Source of the DNA: Aequorivita xiaoshiensis
GTDB taxonomy: Bacteria > Bacteroidota > Bacteroidia > Flavobacteriales > Flavobacteriaceae
DNA length: 64,000 bases
Assembly (NCBI RefSeq): GCF_022008395.1
Contig: NZ_JAIRBB010000002.1
Span: forward strand, 186,001 to 250,000
Reading direction: 5' to 3'
The position numbers were made by a program, and so were the translations under genes. Below the pieces are notes generated by a model, which was given only the letters and a program-made list of their open reading frames with translations, was not told where the DNA came from and did not search any database. Below are positions 29,684 to 39,106 of this stretch, piece by piece; position 1 is the stretch's first letter; every line of letters starts with the position of its first letter.

Positions 29684-29876
29684 AGTTAGAGGTAAAAGGA
29701 TTGAGTTTTAGTTCCAAAAATATATGATCTAAACAAATTTGGTTGTATAGCTCAGATTGAGTGCTTTTCATCAAATTTACCTTTCAAACTTAGCATCGCT
29801 ATTTTGATTTTCTAGATTTGCTTAGTAATATTCGCTCAAAAATATCAGATAAATCTTGATAGTAATAATTTTCTAT

Positions 29877-30011
29877 CTATTCCTCTTCTTTCGCACCTCT
29901 ATTAGGTGATTTAGGCAAATCTTTAATATCTTTTTTATTTCGATCTTTTTCTACTTCGCCGTATTGATTGTGGTCGCGTTTTTTGCCAAAACCGTTTGTT
30001 GTATCACCCAT
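29877..30011 (-). CDS. Small charged hypothetical protein, 44 residues
   Basis: The frame runs from ATG at 30011 to TAG at 29877. It encodes MGDTTNGFGKKRDHNQYGEV followed by a Lys/Asp-rich tail ending in three Glu. The composition (hydrophilic, no hydrophobic core) is like small disordered stress proteins common in this group. The leader before the ATG is A/T-rich, as in neighbouring genes. Length alone gives weak support. Confidence 0.5.
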   Translation of the reverse strand: MGDTTNGFGKKRDHNQYGEVEKDRNKKDIKDLPKSPNRGAKEEE

Positions 30012-30220
30012 AACTATTTATTTTAAATTAGGAATTGATTCTTAAGTTTTAAAACTAAAAAATTGCCCGCTAAAAGAGAGGTTATTTGTAAAAGATTATA
30101 ACACAATTATGTATATTTTAACAGTAGTATTGTGTTTTTAACGAGTGAGGATAGCAGCTATTTAACAGGTCAATTTATTCACCAATTATCGGTGAAATAA
30201 TGGGAGGGGAGCGTTATTAG

Positions 30221-31141
30221 TTATGCCGAAACCTCTTCAACAATAAAGAAACCATCGTTTCCTTGTTTTTGATAAAGTGGCATAAAAATATAAGCATCCC
30301 ATTTGCTATATACGGGATTACCATTTTGATGCGCCAAAAGTTCTCCTTCTTTAATAGGTTGAAAATTGCTATATCCGGGTTCCATTTTAAATTCGTCGTC
30401 GGGTTGTAAGCCGTGTCTATATGAAATTTTAAAAGTTTTTTGATCTTTCTTTTTTTCTAAAAGCATTTGCGCAGCTTCAGGAAATGTATTTAACGAATTT
30501 AAATTTAAGTTACAAGCATTTTGAAGTGCTAGCCAAATTATACCTTCGTGATTCATTTTAGCGATTTTACTTTCGTGTTGGCCGCCTTCAAATACAAACC
30601 CAGTCATACCAATTCTACTTTCGTAATGGTCTATACAACCCAAAACAATATCTGAAAACCCACGAATAATATAAGTTGGAAATTTATGCGCCCAACTATC
30701 GTTATCGTTTACTTCTTGCACCGAAATATAAGGTGCACTCGCAGCCGAAGTAGTATGACAATCTAAAAAATATCTTTTGGTGAAATCGTGTTTAGGAAAT
30801 TGATTAAGCACCTCAATAATTTCAAACATTTCTTGCTTTTCGTGGCTATCTTTTATCTGCTGCTCAATATTTGCAACAGTCCAAGTTCTGTTTAAATCTT
30901 CATCTATATACCGCACACTTTTTTGCAATGCGGCTCTATTTCCAGATACACCCACAACTTTTCCTACAATTTTGGGTTTTTCTTTCTGAAGAATTTTAAA
31001 CACTTGTTTTAAAGCATATACACCACTAGGCTCATTACCATGAACTCCTGCTGTAATAAATAATAGCGGTCCTGCCTTATTGGAAGTATAAGTGCCAATT
31101 ATCCTTGGTATTTTATCCGTTTCATTCATAATTTTAGTCAA
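30221..31141 (-). CDS. Succinylglutamate desuccinylase/aspartoacylase family hydrolase
   Basis: The 306-residue protein belongs to the AstE/AspA branch of M14-like zinc hydrolases. Zinc-binding GVHGNEPSG (His and Glu) lies at about residues 33-41, DEDLNR at about 80, and a second His in DCHTTSAASAP. The family removes acyl or aminoacyl groups from amino acids (aspartoacylase, succinylglutamate desuccinylase). It is the last gene of a three-gene unit after the ATP-grasp gene (21-bp gap), so its substrate may be the product of that ligase. Confidence 0.83.
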   Translation of the reverse strand: MTKIMNETDKIPRIIGTYTSNKAGPLLFITAGVHGNEPSGVYALKQVFKILQKEKPKIVGKVVGVSGNRAALQKSVRYIDEDLNRTWTVANIEQQIKDSHEKQEMFEIIEVLNQFPKHDFTKRYFLDCHTTSAASAPYISVQEVNDNDSWAHKFPTYIIRGFSDIVLGCIDHYESRIGMTGFVFEGGQHESKIAKMNHEGIIWLALQNACNLNLNSLNTFPEAAQMLLEKKKDQKTFKISYRHGLQPDDEFKMEPGYSNFQPIKEGELLAHQNGNPVYSKWDAYIFMPLYQKQGNDGFFIVEEVSA

Positions 31142-31162
31142 ATTTATTCTGAAATATTAATA

Positions 31163-32215
31163 TTAATCCATAGTAGCCAAAGCTCTGTTTGACAGACTAT
31201 CTTTATAATATTTTTTGTATTCAATTTTTCTTTCAATAGCTGCAACCACAGTATCGGTGAAGCCTGGAAGATTAATGTCTTCGCAATAATCCAATCCGCC
31301 GGGGCTAAGCACATTAATTTCAATAAGCTTATCTTTTACAATATCTAAGCCTACGAAAAACAGTCCGTCCCTAATTAATTTTGGGGCGGTTAGGGAGACT
31401 ATTCGTTCAATTTCAGGGGTAAGTTTTGCTTTTTTAGCCTTTGCGCCCAAGGCCAGGTTACTTCTAAATTCGGACGAATCGCTATTTACTCGTCTAATAA
31501 TTGCTTTTTCACCGTTTTCCTCTAAAATTTTACCGTTTAGTAAAATTACGCGTACGTCACCTTTACTCACTTCTGGCAGAAATTCTTGAGCAATGATATA
31601 TCCTTTGGTACTGAGAGATTCAACTATTTGATTTAGGTTTTTTTTGTCTTCATCAATTAAATAGACATCTTGTCCGCCAGAGCCTTCCAATGGTTTTAAA
31701 ACCATTTTTTTATCCATCTTTTTCCAAAATGCCAATAAATCTTCTTTGTTTCGGGTTATTAGGCTGTTAGGTTTAATTTCGGAAGGCAATTCTTCAAAAT
31801 ATAATTTATCGATAAAGGCGTGGCTCATAGCAAATGCGTCGTTTAAAACCAATACACCATTCTGTTGAATCATTCGTGCGAAAGCAATGCCGCTGTGTTC
31901 TGCCCAATGCCTATCTGAGGATTCTTCGGTGGGATTATTTCTTAAAAATAATACATCCATAGCTGTGCTGGGCACCGATTTGCTTTTTACGCTATCATCT
32001 TGAACTTGTTCCCAAAAAACTTCAACAGCATCTTCTTTTATAGACGGCGGTAATTTTTTGCATCGAAGGCTAATATCTTTATCGCGATGGAATATAAAAT
32101 CGCCCACGCTCATTACAAAAACCTCGTGCCCACGCTCGTGTGCTTTTTTTAATATATGAACGGTAGTACCGCAGGTTTCAGTTTTAATGTCGCTTATTAC
32201 AAAACATATTTTCAT
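31163..32215 (-). CDS. GshB-like ATP-grasp ligase
   Basis: The 350-residue protein has the prokaryotic glutathione synthetase layout: an N-terminal Rossmann-like domain (KICFVISDIKTE), then ATP-grasp with KMVLKPLEGSGGQDVYLI, GDVRVILLNGK, RSNLALGAKAK (like the RGNLAAGG of GshB) and FVGLDIVKDKLIEINVLSPGG for Mg-ATP binding. Enzymes of this type join an acyl group to an amine with ATP. The substrate is open: no gshA is present, and the partners are hydrolases, not glutathione enzymes. It begins 2 bp after the DUF1704 gene ends, indicating co-translation. Confidence 0.82.
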   Translation of the reverse strand: MKICFVISDIKTETCGTTVHILKKAHERGHEVFVMSVGDFIFHRDKDISLRCKKLPPSIKEDAVEVFWEQVQDDSVKSKSVPSTAMDVLFLRNNPTEESSDRHWAEHSGIAFARMIQQNGVLVLNDAFAMSHAFIDKLYFEELPSEIKPNSLITRNKEDLLAFWKKMDKKMVLKPLEGSGGQDVYLIDEDKKNLNQIVESLSTKGYIIAQEFLPEVSKGDVRVILLNGKILEENGEKAIIRRVNSDSSEFRSNLALGAKAKKAKLTPEIERIVSLTAPKLIRDGLFFVGLDIVKDKLIEINVLSPGGLDYCEDINLPGFTDTVVAAIERKIEYKKYYKDSLSNRALATMD

Positions 32216-32217
32216 AA

Positions 32218-34053
32218 TTAAATTAGTTTAAAGAGAGAAATCCCTTGTTTAATATTATTAATTCGTTGGTTGAAATGGTTACTTTTAAGATATCGAGGTT
32301 TTAATCGAGGGGGCTGTAAAAGGTTACGAGCAGTTAGATCGGTTATCATTGGAACGTGTTTAAGTGCAAATTTTCCGGCTAATAAAAATTCCAAATCACC
32401 TCCATCATTTAAATAATCGCGCAGCTGCATCAATCCTTTTAAATAGATAATATCTTTTAAAAATCCGCCGCCTTGAAACATTCGCGAGGTAATATTAAAA
32501 GCTCTTTCCTTTGAAAAATTATACGTTTTGTGCAGCAGGTTAAAAACTTCTTTAAAATCGGCGTTGTCCATCAAGGCAGCCCCGGCAACTACGCGTCCCG
32601 CCAACAGTCGTAAGCGGTTTGCAGATAATCCACCCGATAAATATTCAGAAAGTACAGCAATTCCTTCTTGCAATGGGTCGTAATCTGCGAATCCCACACT
32701 CAACTGACTTAAAGGTTGTTGTTTCCCATTGTAGTGGGTTAGGGCATGAGTGCCAATTTCGTGCTGTATTAACGCTTCTGCTTCTTTGTGCGATAAAGTG
32801 TAATCTGAAGGTAAGTACAATTCGCCATTACTTACCATCATTACATTTACATCATTTCGAATGTGAACTTTACATTTATAATTTGGATCCTGTTCTCTAA
32901 AATAATCAAACTCTGCTTGTGCCATTTTAGCAAAATCGGTTGCCGAAAGTTCGTTGTTTTTGGCATTTTCTTCTTCTTCTGAAATATGCTGTAAGATTAA
33001 TTCGGCTTCGGTTAAAACATCGGTATCCAATCCTTTGTAAAGCCGCACACTACTGTAGAAGAAATTTTTAGAGCCTCGCTCCTTTAACATGGTAAGTTGT
33101 TGATCTAACTCTTCACGTTTTTCGTGAAACAAATAGGAGAGGGCAGGGTCGTCTATTTGGTCAATTTCCAAATTGTATAATTTTCTCTTTAAAATGTCTG
33201 GGTCAATAGGGAGGAGCCGATAGTGATACGGTTCTACCTTTTTAAAATTGCTTTCAAAAAAGACTTCTCGAATATTTTGAATATTTACGGGGGCCACCAA
33301 AAGCAGAAATTGGTAGCTGTTTTCAATTTGGGTAAGAACTCGATCCATTTTAAAAACTTCTTCGTGAATTTGACGTTTTCCCAAAGCGTAATAATTGGCC
33401 AAATTACTTGAAGTTTGTACCCTTATAAATTCAAAAACCGACTTTTGAATAGCAACTGCAAGACTTTCTTGAAATTGTCTAAAATAAATAGGGAAGACTT
33501 CACCTTCAGTATCGCGGTAAACAGGCGGTATTTCTAAACCAATAAGCGTTCCACCGCAATCTTTAATGGTTTCAATATCCAGCAAGGCTTTTTCTGAATC
33601 TTGTTGTCTTTGTTTGGTCTGTTCAATTTTGGCACCTAGTTTTACGCCATAAGTAGTACTTTCAATATTTGTAAGTGCCTCGCGCAATACTTCGAGGGAG
33701 ACAGGTAATTTATGAGCAGGACCGCGAATTATAAATTCGGTACTTTTAGATGACCCGCTGTAAATTTCCATTAAAAAAAAGCTTCCAAAACGGGCACTCA
33801 TTTTTTGGGTAAGCTGTTTTATAACTACGGAGAAATATTCTGCATTATTTTCACCAATAATCAAATAACTTGCAGCCGTTTTTGCTAACCTAAGCGTCGC
33901 TTTGTCATTCGGTTTTTTTCTATAAATTAATAGGAAGGGCACATCGTGTTCTAAAAATAAAAAACCATCATGAGCCAAACTTTTAACAGTGCGTTCGCCG
34001 TTTTTAAGTTCACCTATAAAGTTTTCTATTTCAATCTGTGGGTTAATCTTCAT
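32218..34053 (-). CDS. DUF1704/MATCAP-type metallopeptidase (QEGLA motif family)
   Basis: The 611-residue protein is a member of the family annotated as flavohemoglobin expression-modulating QEGLA-motif protein (DUF1704). Its active site is HEIGTHALTHY (HExxxH, about residue 430), followed by LQEGIAVLSEYLSGG, whose Glu completes the site. Eukaryotic relatives (MATCAP) are carboxypeptidases that remove tyrosine from tubulin. The N-terminal ~370 residues have no recognised motif. It is the first gene of an operon with an ATP-grasp ligase and an AstE-like hydrolase, so a role in trimming an amide-linked amino acid is inferred. Confidence 0.82.
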   Translation of the reverse strand: MKINPQIEIENFIGELKNGERTVKSLAHDGFLFLEHDVPFLLIYRKKPNDKATLRLAKTAASYLIIGENNAEYFSVVIKQLTQKMSARFGSFFLMEIYSGSSKSTEFIIRGPAHKLPVSLEVLREALTNIESTTYGVKLGAKIEQTKQRQQDSEKALLDIETIKDCGGTLIGLEIPPVYRDTEGEVFPIYFRQFQESLAVAIQKSVFEFIRVQTSSNLANYYALGKRQIHEEVFKMDRVLTQIENSYQFLLLVAPVNIQNIREVFFESNFKKVEPYHYRLLPIDPDILKRKLYNLEIDQIDDPALSYLFHEKREELDQQLTMLKERGSKNFFYSSVRLYKGLDTDVLTEAELILQHISEEEENAKNNELSATDFAKMAQAEFDYFREQDPNYKCKVHIRNDVNVMMVSNGELYLPSDYTLSHKEAEALIQHEIGTHALTHYNGKQQPLSQLSVGFADYDPLQEGIAVLSEYLSGGLSANRLRLLAGRVVAGAALMDNADFKEVFNLLHKTYNFSKERAFNITSRMFQGGGFLKDIIYLKGLMQLRDYLNDGGDLEFLLAGKFALKHVPMITDLTARNLLQPPRLKPRYLKSNHFNQRINNIKQGISLFKLI

Positions 34054-34432
34054 TGCTATTTTAAAATGGAATTTCAGTTTAATTAATATGAATATATAAA
34101 ATATGCCATGAGCAGAAGATTGGTTTAATCATTATTTAACAAGGCATTAGGAAGGATTTATGATGAATATACTGGTTTGATATGTGTTGGATACAACCTC
34201 GAAAAATAGCTTGAGAATAGAAGGTTTTTTCAACGTTTCTCATTTAATGTTGTAGAAAAATAAATTTGACACAGGTGTAGCGGTTAATAAGTATCTGTCC
34301 TATTTTTTAATTAGTAATTTAAAAATTTAAAGAGATGTATCGTAGGGAGGAAGTTTTAGTTGAAAATTTTAAGAAATTGTTTCCGAAATTTGGTTGGAGT
34401 ATTTTTAAAAACAATTTGCAAGTTAATTATGG
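34054..34432. other. Intergenic region, 379 bp
   Basis: This stretch lies between the DUF1704 operon and the PagL-like gene on the minus strand. It should include the operon promoter, but no clear TAnnTTTG is seen on that strand. No gene or repeat was recognised. Confidence 0.4.
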
Positions 34433-35611
34433 CTACCATGAAAAAGGCCGAAATCCTATTCCATATTCAATATAATCGGCAGCTCCACCATTTAAGGTTT
34501 TTAATCCTATTTGAGCAAAAATTCTTTTTGAAAAGTTGTATCGTAACGCTGGACGCATAAAAAACTCACCTTTATCATTATTATCACCGAGATAGGTACC
34601 AAACTGCATTTTAACAGCAAACTTGTAAAACCTAAAATCATAACCTCCATGAACCCCTACAGACCATCGGTCGGAAGCCGTTTGGTTTTGTAATCGATTG
34701 TCATAAAAAATATCAAATCCACCAGTTACAGCGTGCATTTCGTTGATTTGATATTCATAATCAATAATTCCGCTAAATACTCCCATTAGGGTTTCGGTAC
34801 CTTTTAAAGCTTCACTTTGGGCTGTACCTCCAGCAATTAAAATGGAAATAGCACTGCCACGTATTTTCTTTAAAGCCGAACTATTGGGTCTTCTAAATCT
34901 GGCAGGCAAAACATTATTGGAATAAAGATTTTCCTCATTTGTGGATTGCGCCGCATTGTAGTTATAACGCAATCCAAAATTTATTCCGTATAAATTTAAA
35001 CCAGCATTAGGCTTATAAGTCGATCCATTACTAAAATGGGTGAAATCTATACCATATAGTAGATCCAGTTCGCGAGTCCATTTATAAGTAAATCCAAAAT
35101 CTATATTAAAATAAACTGCAGCTCTAGCTCCAATGGCTTCATTAACCGGATTTGTTTCGGAATCGTAAGGTTTTAATTTGTAAGTAAGTCCAAAAGAAGT
35201 TTCAAGAGCAAAAATATTTCTTCTGGAAGGATCAGAAAATGGAAACTTTATAAAACCATAAATCGCATTGGGGTTTCCAAAAACTTCAGCATCACTTAAA
35301 AATCCTGAGTAAATACCTATTCCATACGACGGATACCCATATCTACTTACCCAACTTTCATTATTTGATGACTGCCACCCATATTTTATGGTAACACCAC
35401 CATAACCATTGTCCAGTAAACCACTTTCATTAAGAACATCTGTAGATTTTAAAAAAGAACCAAAATGCGGTTTTATCTGGATATATCTAAATTTATCTCC
35501 TTTCGATTCTTTTGATGAAATAATACCTTGACCGTATGAATGCAGGCAGAATAAAAGGAATAGGGTTGTAAAAACTGATGTAATAGGGTTTAGGTTTATA
35601 TGTCTATTCAT
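34433..35611 (-). CDS. Acyloxyacyl hydrolase / PagL-like lipid A 3-O-deacylase
   Basis: The 392-residue protein has a signal peptide (ending LHSYGQ, about residue 28) and an outer-membrane barrel pattern of alternating strands, ending in Phe-Ser-Trp. The segment YGIDFTHFSNGST near residue 190 matches the catalytic His-Ser pair of PagL, and the strand order GIDFTHFSNG...NAGLNLYGIN matches the family. PagL removes the 3-O acyl chain of lipid A. The C-terminal ~170 residues are longer than in minimal PagL (about 150-185 residues in total), so a second barrel-like half may be present. Confidence 0.78.
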   Translation of the reverse strand: MNRHINLNPITSVFTTLFLLFCLHSYGQGIISSKESKGDKFRYIQIKPHFGSFLKSTDVLNESGLLDNGYGGVTIKYGWQSSNNESWVSRYGYPSYGIGIYSGFLSDAEVFGNPNAIYGFIKFPFSDPSRRNIFALETSFGLTYKLKPYDSETNPVNEAIGARAAVYFNIDFGFTYKWTRELDLLYGIDFTHFSNGSTYKPNAGLNLYGINFGLRYNYNAAQSTNEENLYSNNVLPARFRRPNSSALKKIRGSAISILIAGGTAQSEALKGTETLMGVFSGIIDYEYQINEMHAVTGGFDIFYDNRLQNQTASDRWSVGVHGGYDFRFYKFAVKMQFGTYLGDNNDKGEFFMRPALRYNFSKRIFAQIGLKTLNGGAADYIEYGIGFRPFSW

Positions 35612-35855
35612 CAGTTAGCGGACTTAGTGAATGCAATTTCACGGTTAATTCGTGAGATAAATTTACAAAAAAAATTTAGGCTTACGATTTAAACAATAGA
35701 TGTAATATAAACGACTCCTTAGAATTTAATACTGTTTTTAAAAAGAGCCTGTTGAAATTTGGGGATTATTCTATTTTTTAAAACTCACATTAAATACAAT
35801 TTAAATTTGTAGTTTTAAGACTTTATTAACAATTATGTTTTAAATAACTCAGTTT

Positions 35856-37616
35856 ATGAGAGGGATTTTACGTCAATCATCAAAATACTCTTATCGAAAG
35901 ACATTCGTAATTATGTATTTTGTAGTTGGATTTTTTTCCTTTCATGGTCTTTTGGCTCAAGGCATCGGAAATACAGACCCTTATGAAGATAAACGAATTG
36001 AAAAGGTAACTATTGAAATAACAAATCCTTCTCAAGACATTGCTCTCAACGAACGCCTAATTGACAAAGTCCGTCAGAATTTAAAAATATTTCCCGACAA
36101 ACGGTTTTTGAACACACAAGTAGATTTTGCTTTATCACAATCTCGTCAGGATTCTAGAATTTCTGAAACTAAACTTGATCTAGCATTTGGACCCACGGGA
36201 GGCGTTCTAGTAACAATTTATCTCACGCTGGGTGACGGCATTGGTAAATCCGTTGTAAATGGTTTTTTTAAGTCTGGAAAAATTAGTGAGCTTCCAAAAC
36301 TTTACAATAAAGGAAATACTTTTATTCGTTTAAAACTTGAAGCACTCGCCATTCATTACAGTAATACTAATGCTTGGTACGCACAGCCAGATGCACTGCT
36401 CAACGGCAATCCCTTAGTAGAAGGTACGCCAGCGGGCAACGGATATGACGATTGGGTAGAAGGTTTTGCACATTTAGGTATTTATGGAATTACACCCATT
36501 ACAGACAATTTTCTTATCTATGGAGGTGTAAGCGCAATAGTTAGCGGTTCCAAAGGCGAAGAATTATTCACAAACAAAACCCGTGGCTATTTAGGTATTG
36601 AAGATGCTTATATTGGTTTTGTTACTGGAAAAACTTGGGAAAACGGACATCGGTTGGCAGCAAATATTTCAGTGGGCAGACAACGTTATACTATCGGTAA
36701 TGGTTTTTTAATTGCAAACACATCTTCAAACGGTGGTAGCAAAGCAGCCTTACAATCCAACCCTCGATGGTCTGCAGATTTACTTGCACGTGCTAGTATA
36801 AAATATGATAATACTTCGTTGGAATTTTTCTATCTGGATCCAGACGAACTTCCCATTGTAGATTCCAAAACAAAAATATTAGGCCTTAATGTTGAAGCGT
36901 TACCAACTGCAAGTATTTCAGTAGGAGGGAGCGTATTGGCTGTTCAAAAATCCGAATATGGTTATTTTACTACTAAGAAAACTTATAGTAGAGAAGGACT
37001 TCGGGTTTTTGATGCACGCTTTAGATGGCAACCTAAACTAAAAGGGCAATCTGGAATTTTTATTGCTGGTGAAGCAGGATTACAAACCAATGTTAATTTC
37101 CCAATGCGCGCGCATGGATATTTTGGAGAGGTGGGCTATAATTTTTCAAAATTTCCTTGGAAACCAACCATTAGTTATCGCTACGCTAGTTTTACCGGAG
37201 ATGATGGAAACACCGATAGATTTGAACGCTGGGATCCATTATATTCTGGTGGAAATGGAGAACAGTGGGTGCAAGGTATAAATCATTTTAAAGTAGTCCA
37301 AAACTCAAATGCAATTATGCATCGATTACAAATAAGGTTAAGACCGAGATCCAAACTCGAACTGGTGCCACAAATTTGGTTTTTTAAGGCAGACAGTAAA
37401 ACCAATTTAGGAGGAAATCCAGCTTTATCTTTTATAGAATCAAAAGATTATGGCTTTGAAACCAATCTTACTTTTAAGGTTTTTCTGTCACGTAAAATAT
37501 TTATCCAAGGCCACGTTGCAGCAACGTTTCCTGGCGACGCTGTAGCTACAGCCTTATCGCCTGAAATCCCAAAAAACTGGTGGAGTACAATGTTGTTTAT
37601 GCGTTATGCATTATAA
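35856..37616 (+). CDS. Outer-membrane beta-barrel protein with POTRA-like N-terminus
   Basis: The 586-residue protein has a signal peptide (about residues 1-35, ending HGLLAQ). Residues about 45-125 (RIEKVTIEITNPSQDIALNE to LVTIYLTLGDG) have the beta-alpha-alpha-beta-beta look of a POTRA domain. The rest is a large barrel of alternating strands closing with MLFMRYAL. The layout is like a two-partner-secretion or other Omp85-type porin, but no VRGY/F loop motif was found, so a general porin with an added domain is equally possible. TAAATTTG at 35802-35809 fits a -7 element. The Tat-type SDR gene starts 33 bp downstream. Confidence 0.65.
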   Translation: MRGILRQSSKYSYRKTFVIMYFVVGFFSFHGLLAQGIGNTDPYEDKRIEKVTIEITNPSQDIALNERLIDKVRQNLKIFPDKRFLNTQVDFALSQSRQDSRISETKLDLAFGPTGGVLVTIYLTLGDGIGKSVVNGFFKSGKISELPKLYNKGNTFIRLKLEALAIHYSNTNAWYAQPDALLNGNPLVEGTPAGNGYDDWVEGFAHLGIYGITPITDNFLIYGGVSAIVSGSKGEELFTNKTRGYLGIEDAYIGFVTGKTWENGHRLAANISVGRQRYTIGNGFLIANTSSNGGSKAALQSNPRWSADLLARASIKYDNTSLEFFYLDPDELPIVDSKTKILGLNVEALPTASISVGGSVLAVQKSEYGYFTTKKTYSREGLRVFDARFRWQPKLKGQSGIFIAGEAGLQTNVNFPMRAHGYFGEVGYNFSKFPWKPTISYRYASFTGDDGNTDRFERWDPLYSGGNGEQWVQGINHFKVVQNSNAIMHRLQIRLRPRSKLELVPQIWFFKADSKTNLGGNPALSFIESKDYGFETNLTFKVFLSRKIFIQGHVAATFPGDAVATALSPEIPKNWWSTMLFMRYAL

Positions 37617-37649
37617 ATTTAATAATTACTAACTTTTAAAACTAAGATC

Positions 37650-38663
37650 ATGAACAGAAGAAAAATGTTGAAAAATACAATGCTTGGCGCGGTTGCTGCC
37701 AGCACAGGTCTGGCGTATGCTAATTTGGAAAGCGGACTAATAGCTCCAAAAAGTTTATCGGGTGAAATAGATGTTGACCCAGTTGACCCAAACTATTTTA
37801 TCCCGAATCGTTTTAAAGGTAAAACTATGATAGTTACAGGATGTGCTCGCGGAATGGGAATGACTGCAGTACGGAGGGCCGCAAAAGAAGGAGCAAACAT
37901 TGTGGGAGTAGATTGGCTAGAGAAAGAAGGTAAAGCCGTAATAGATGGAATAGTGAATGATGGAGGTTCGGCTAAATTTGTACACGGCGATATCTCCACC
38001 AATGAAACCTGTAGGGAAATGGTTCAAAAAGCGGTAGAATCATATGGAAAATTGGATTTCGCCATCAATAATGCGGGAGTTATGGATGCCATACATCCAA
38101 GTGAACCCATTAACTATGAAAAACAGAAGCATCTTACATTCAGCAGATGTCACGAAGCGACTGATGAATATTGGGATGTGGTGATGCGTGTTAATGCAAC
38201 TGGAATGTTCAAATGTTTACGCGAGGAATTGAAACAATTGGTTGCTCAAAAACAAGGTGGTGCTATAGTAAACGTTGGCTCTGTAGCAGGTTTACGGGGT
38301 TTTTCGGGAACTCCATCCTATGTTGCCAGTAAACACGCTGTTAATGGTCTTACAAAAAATGCTGCAATCGACTATGCTGAATATGGAATACGGGTAAACT
38401 CTGTAAATATGGCCAATACGTCTACCTCAATGGTTGAAAGAGCTTATAAATTAATGATGGCAAAAAGTAAAGCAAATAAAGACAATCCAGGCTCTGGTAT
38501 AAGCTCCATTAAAACTCAAAGTTTATTGCAATTCACAGATTCTGAGCATAGAGATTCAACCCCAGAGGAGCAAGTGGCAATTATGCTGTTCTTATTATCA
38601 AAAGAAGCCTCATATATTACAGGAGCCAATTGGGCTACAGACGGAGGATTTACTACTTTTTAA
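37650..38663 (+). CDS. Tat-exported short-chain dehydrogenase (SDR)
   Basis: The 337-residue protein starts with MNRRKMLKNTMLGAVAASTG, a twin-arginine signal-like sequence. The SDR domain follows, with the nucleotide motif TGCARGMG (about residue 63), the NNAG motif, the catalytic Ser in NVGSVAG, and YVASK (Tyr and Lys). SDRs reduce or oxidise hydroxyl and carbonyl groups with NAD(P). Export by Tat would need cofactor loading in the cytosol. The pairing with an outer-membrane barrel 33 bp upstream hints at a periplasmic conversion of an imported substrate; this is inference. A hairpin terminator follows. Confidence 0.82.
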   Translation: MNRRKMLKNTMLGAVAASTGLAYANLESGLIAPKSLSGEIDVDPVDPNYFIPNRFKGKTMIVTGCARGMGMTAVRRAAKEGANIVGVDWLEKEGKAVIDGIVNDGGSAKFVHGDISTNETCREMVQKAVESYGKLDFAINNAGVMDAIHPSEPINYEKQKHLTFSRCHEATDEYWDVVMRVNATGMFKCLREELKQLVAQKQGGAIVNVGSVAGLRGFSGTPSYVASKHAVNGLTKNAAIDYAEYGIRVNSVNMANTSTSMVERAYKLMMAKSKANKDNPGSGISSIKTQSLLQFTDSEHRDSTPEEQVAIMLFLLSKEASYITGANWATDGGFTTF

Positions 38664-38698
38664 TAATTGTATGAATATTAACTAGAAATTGACATTTT

Positions 38699-38745
38699 AA
38701 ACTTCCAAATCAAAACCTTTATTTTAGGTTCTATTTTGGAAGTTT
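38699..38745 (+). terminator. Terminator after the SDR gene
   Basis: An 11-bp stem, AAACTTCCAAA with TTTGGAAGTTT, with an inner AACC/GGTT pairing. It lies 36 bp after the SDR stop codon. The stem is A/T-closed, and the T-run after it is weak. Confidence 0.55.
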
Positions 38746-39106
38746 ATTTGATAAACGTCTAATTATAGCCATTACTAAATAATCGTCTGGTCGTGAAATA
38801 ATTTTTGCATAAATACTTATTTAATTGTCTAAGCCTCACTACCTATTTCTGTTTTTATATGAAACAACGAAATATATAGCGCTTATTACATTTAGGGCTT
38901 TGCGGTTACAAGCTTAAATTTAACCAGGGGAGTGAAGGAAGGAAGTAATTTTTTTTGTAATTGCATCAATAAAAGTCGAGTGAGCGTAGGAGGGAAGTGA
39001 AATGGATGTGAAATAATTCATAAAGGGAAAACTCGTTTTCAGTATTCATCCCATTAAATTCTGTTTTGTTATATAAACCTAATATATTTATTACAAAATA
39101 ATCCAA
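38746..39106. other. Intergenic region, 361 bp
   Basis: A non-coding stretch upstream of the AraC-type gene. I see no TAnnTTTG promoter, hairpin or reading frame that I would support. Confidence 0.4.

Noticed and set aside
34335-34478. 47-residue plus-strand frame (MYRREEVLVENF...)
   Set aside because: Its second half is antisense to the PagL-like gene end, and the first half alone has no support from motif or promoter.
35856-37616. Call as two-partner-secretion TpsB
   Set aside because: No VRGY/F loop and no partner exoprotein gene is nearby; only the POTRA-like N-terminus speaks for it.
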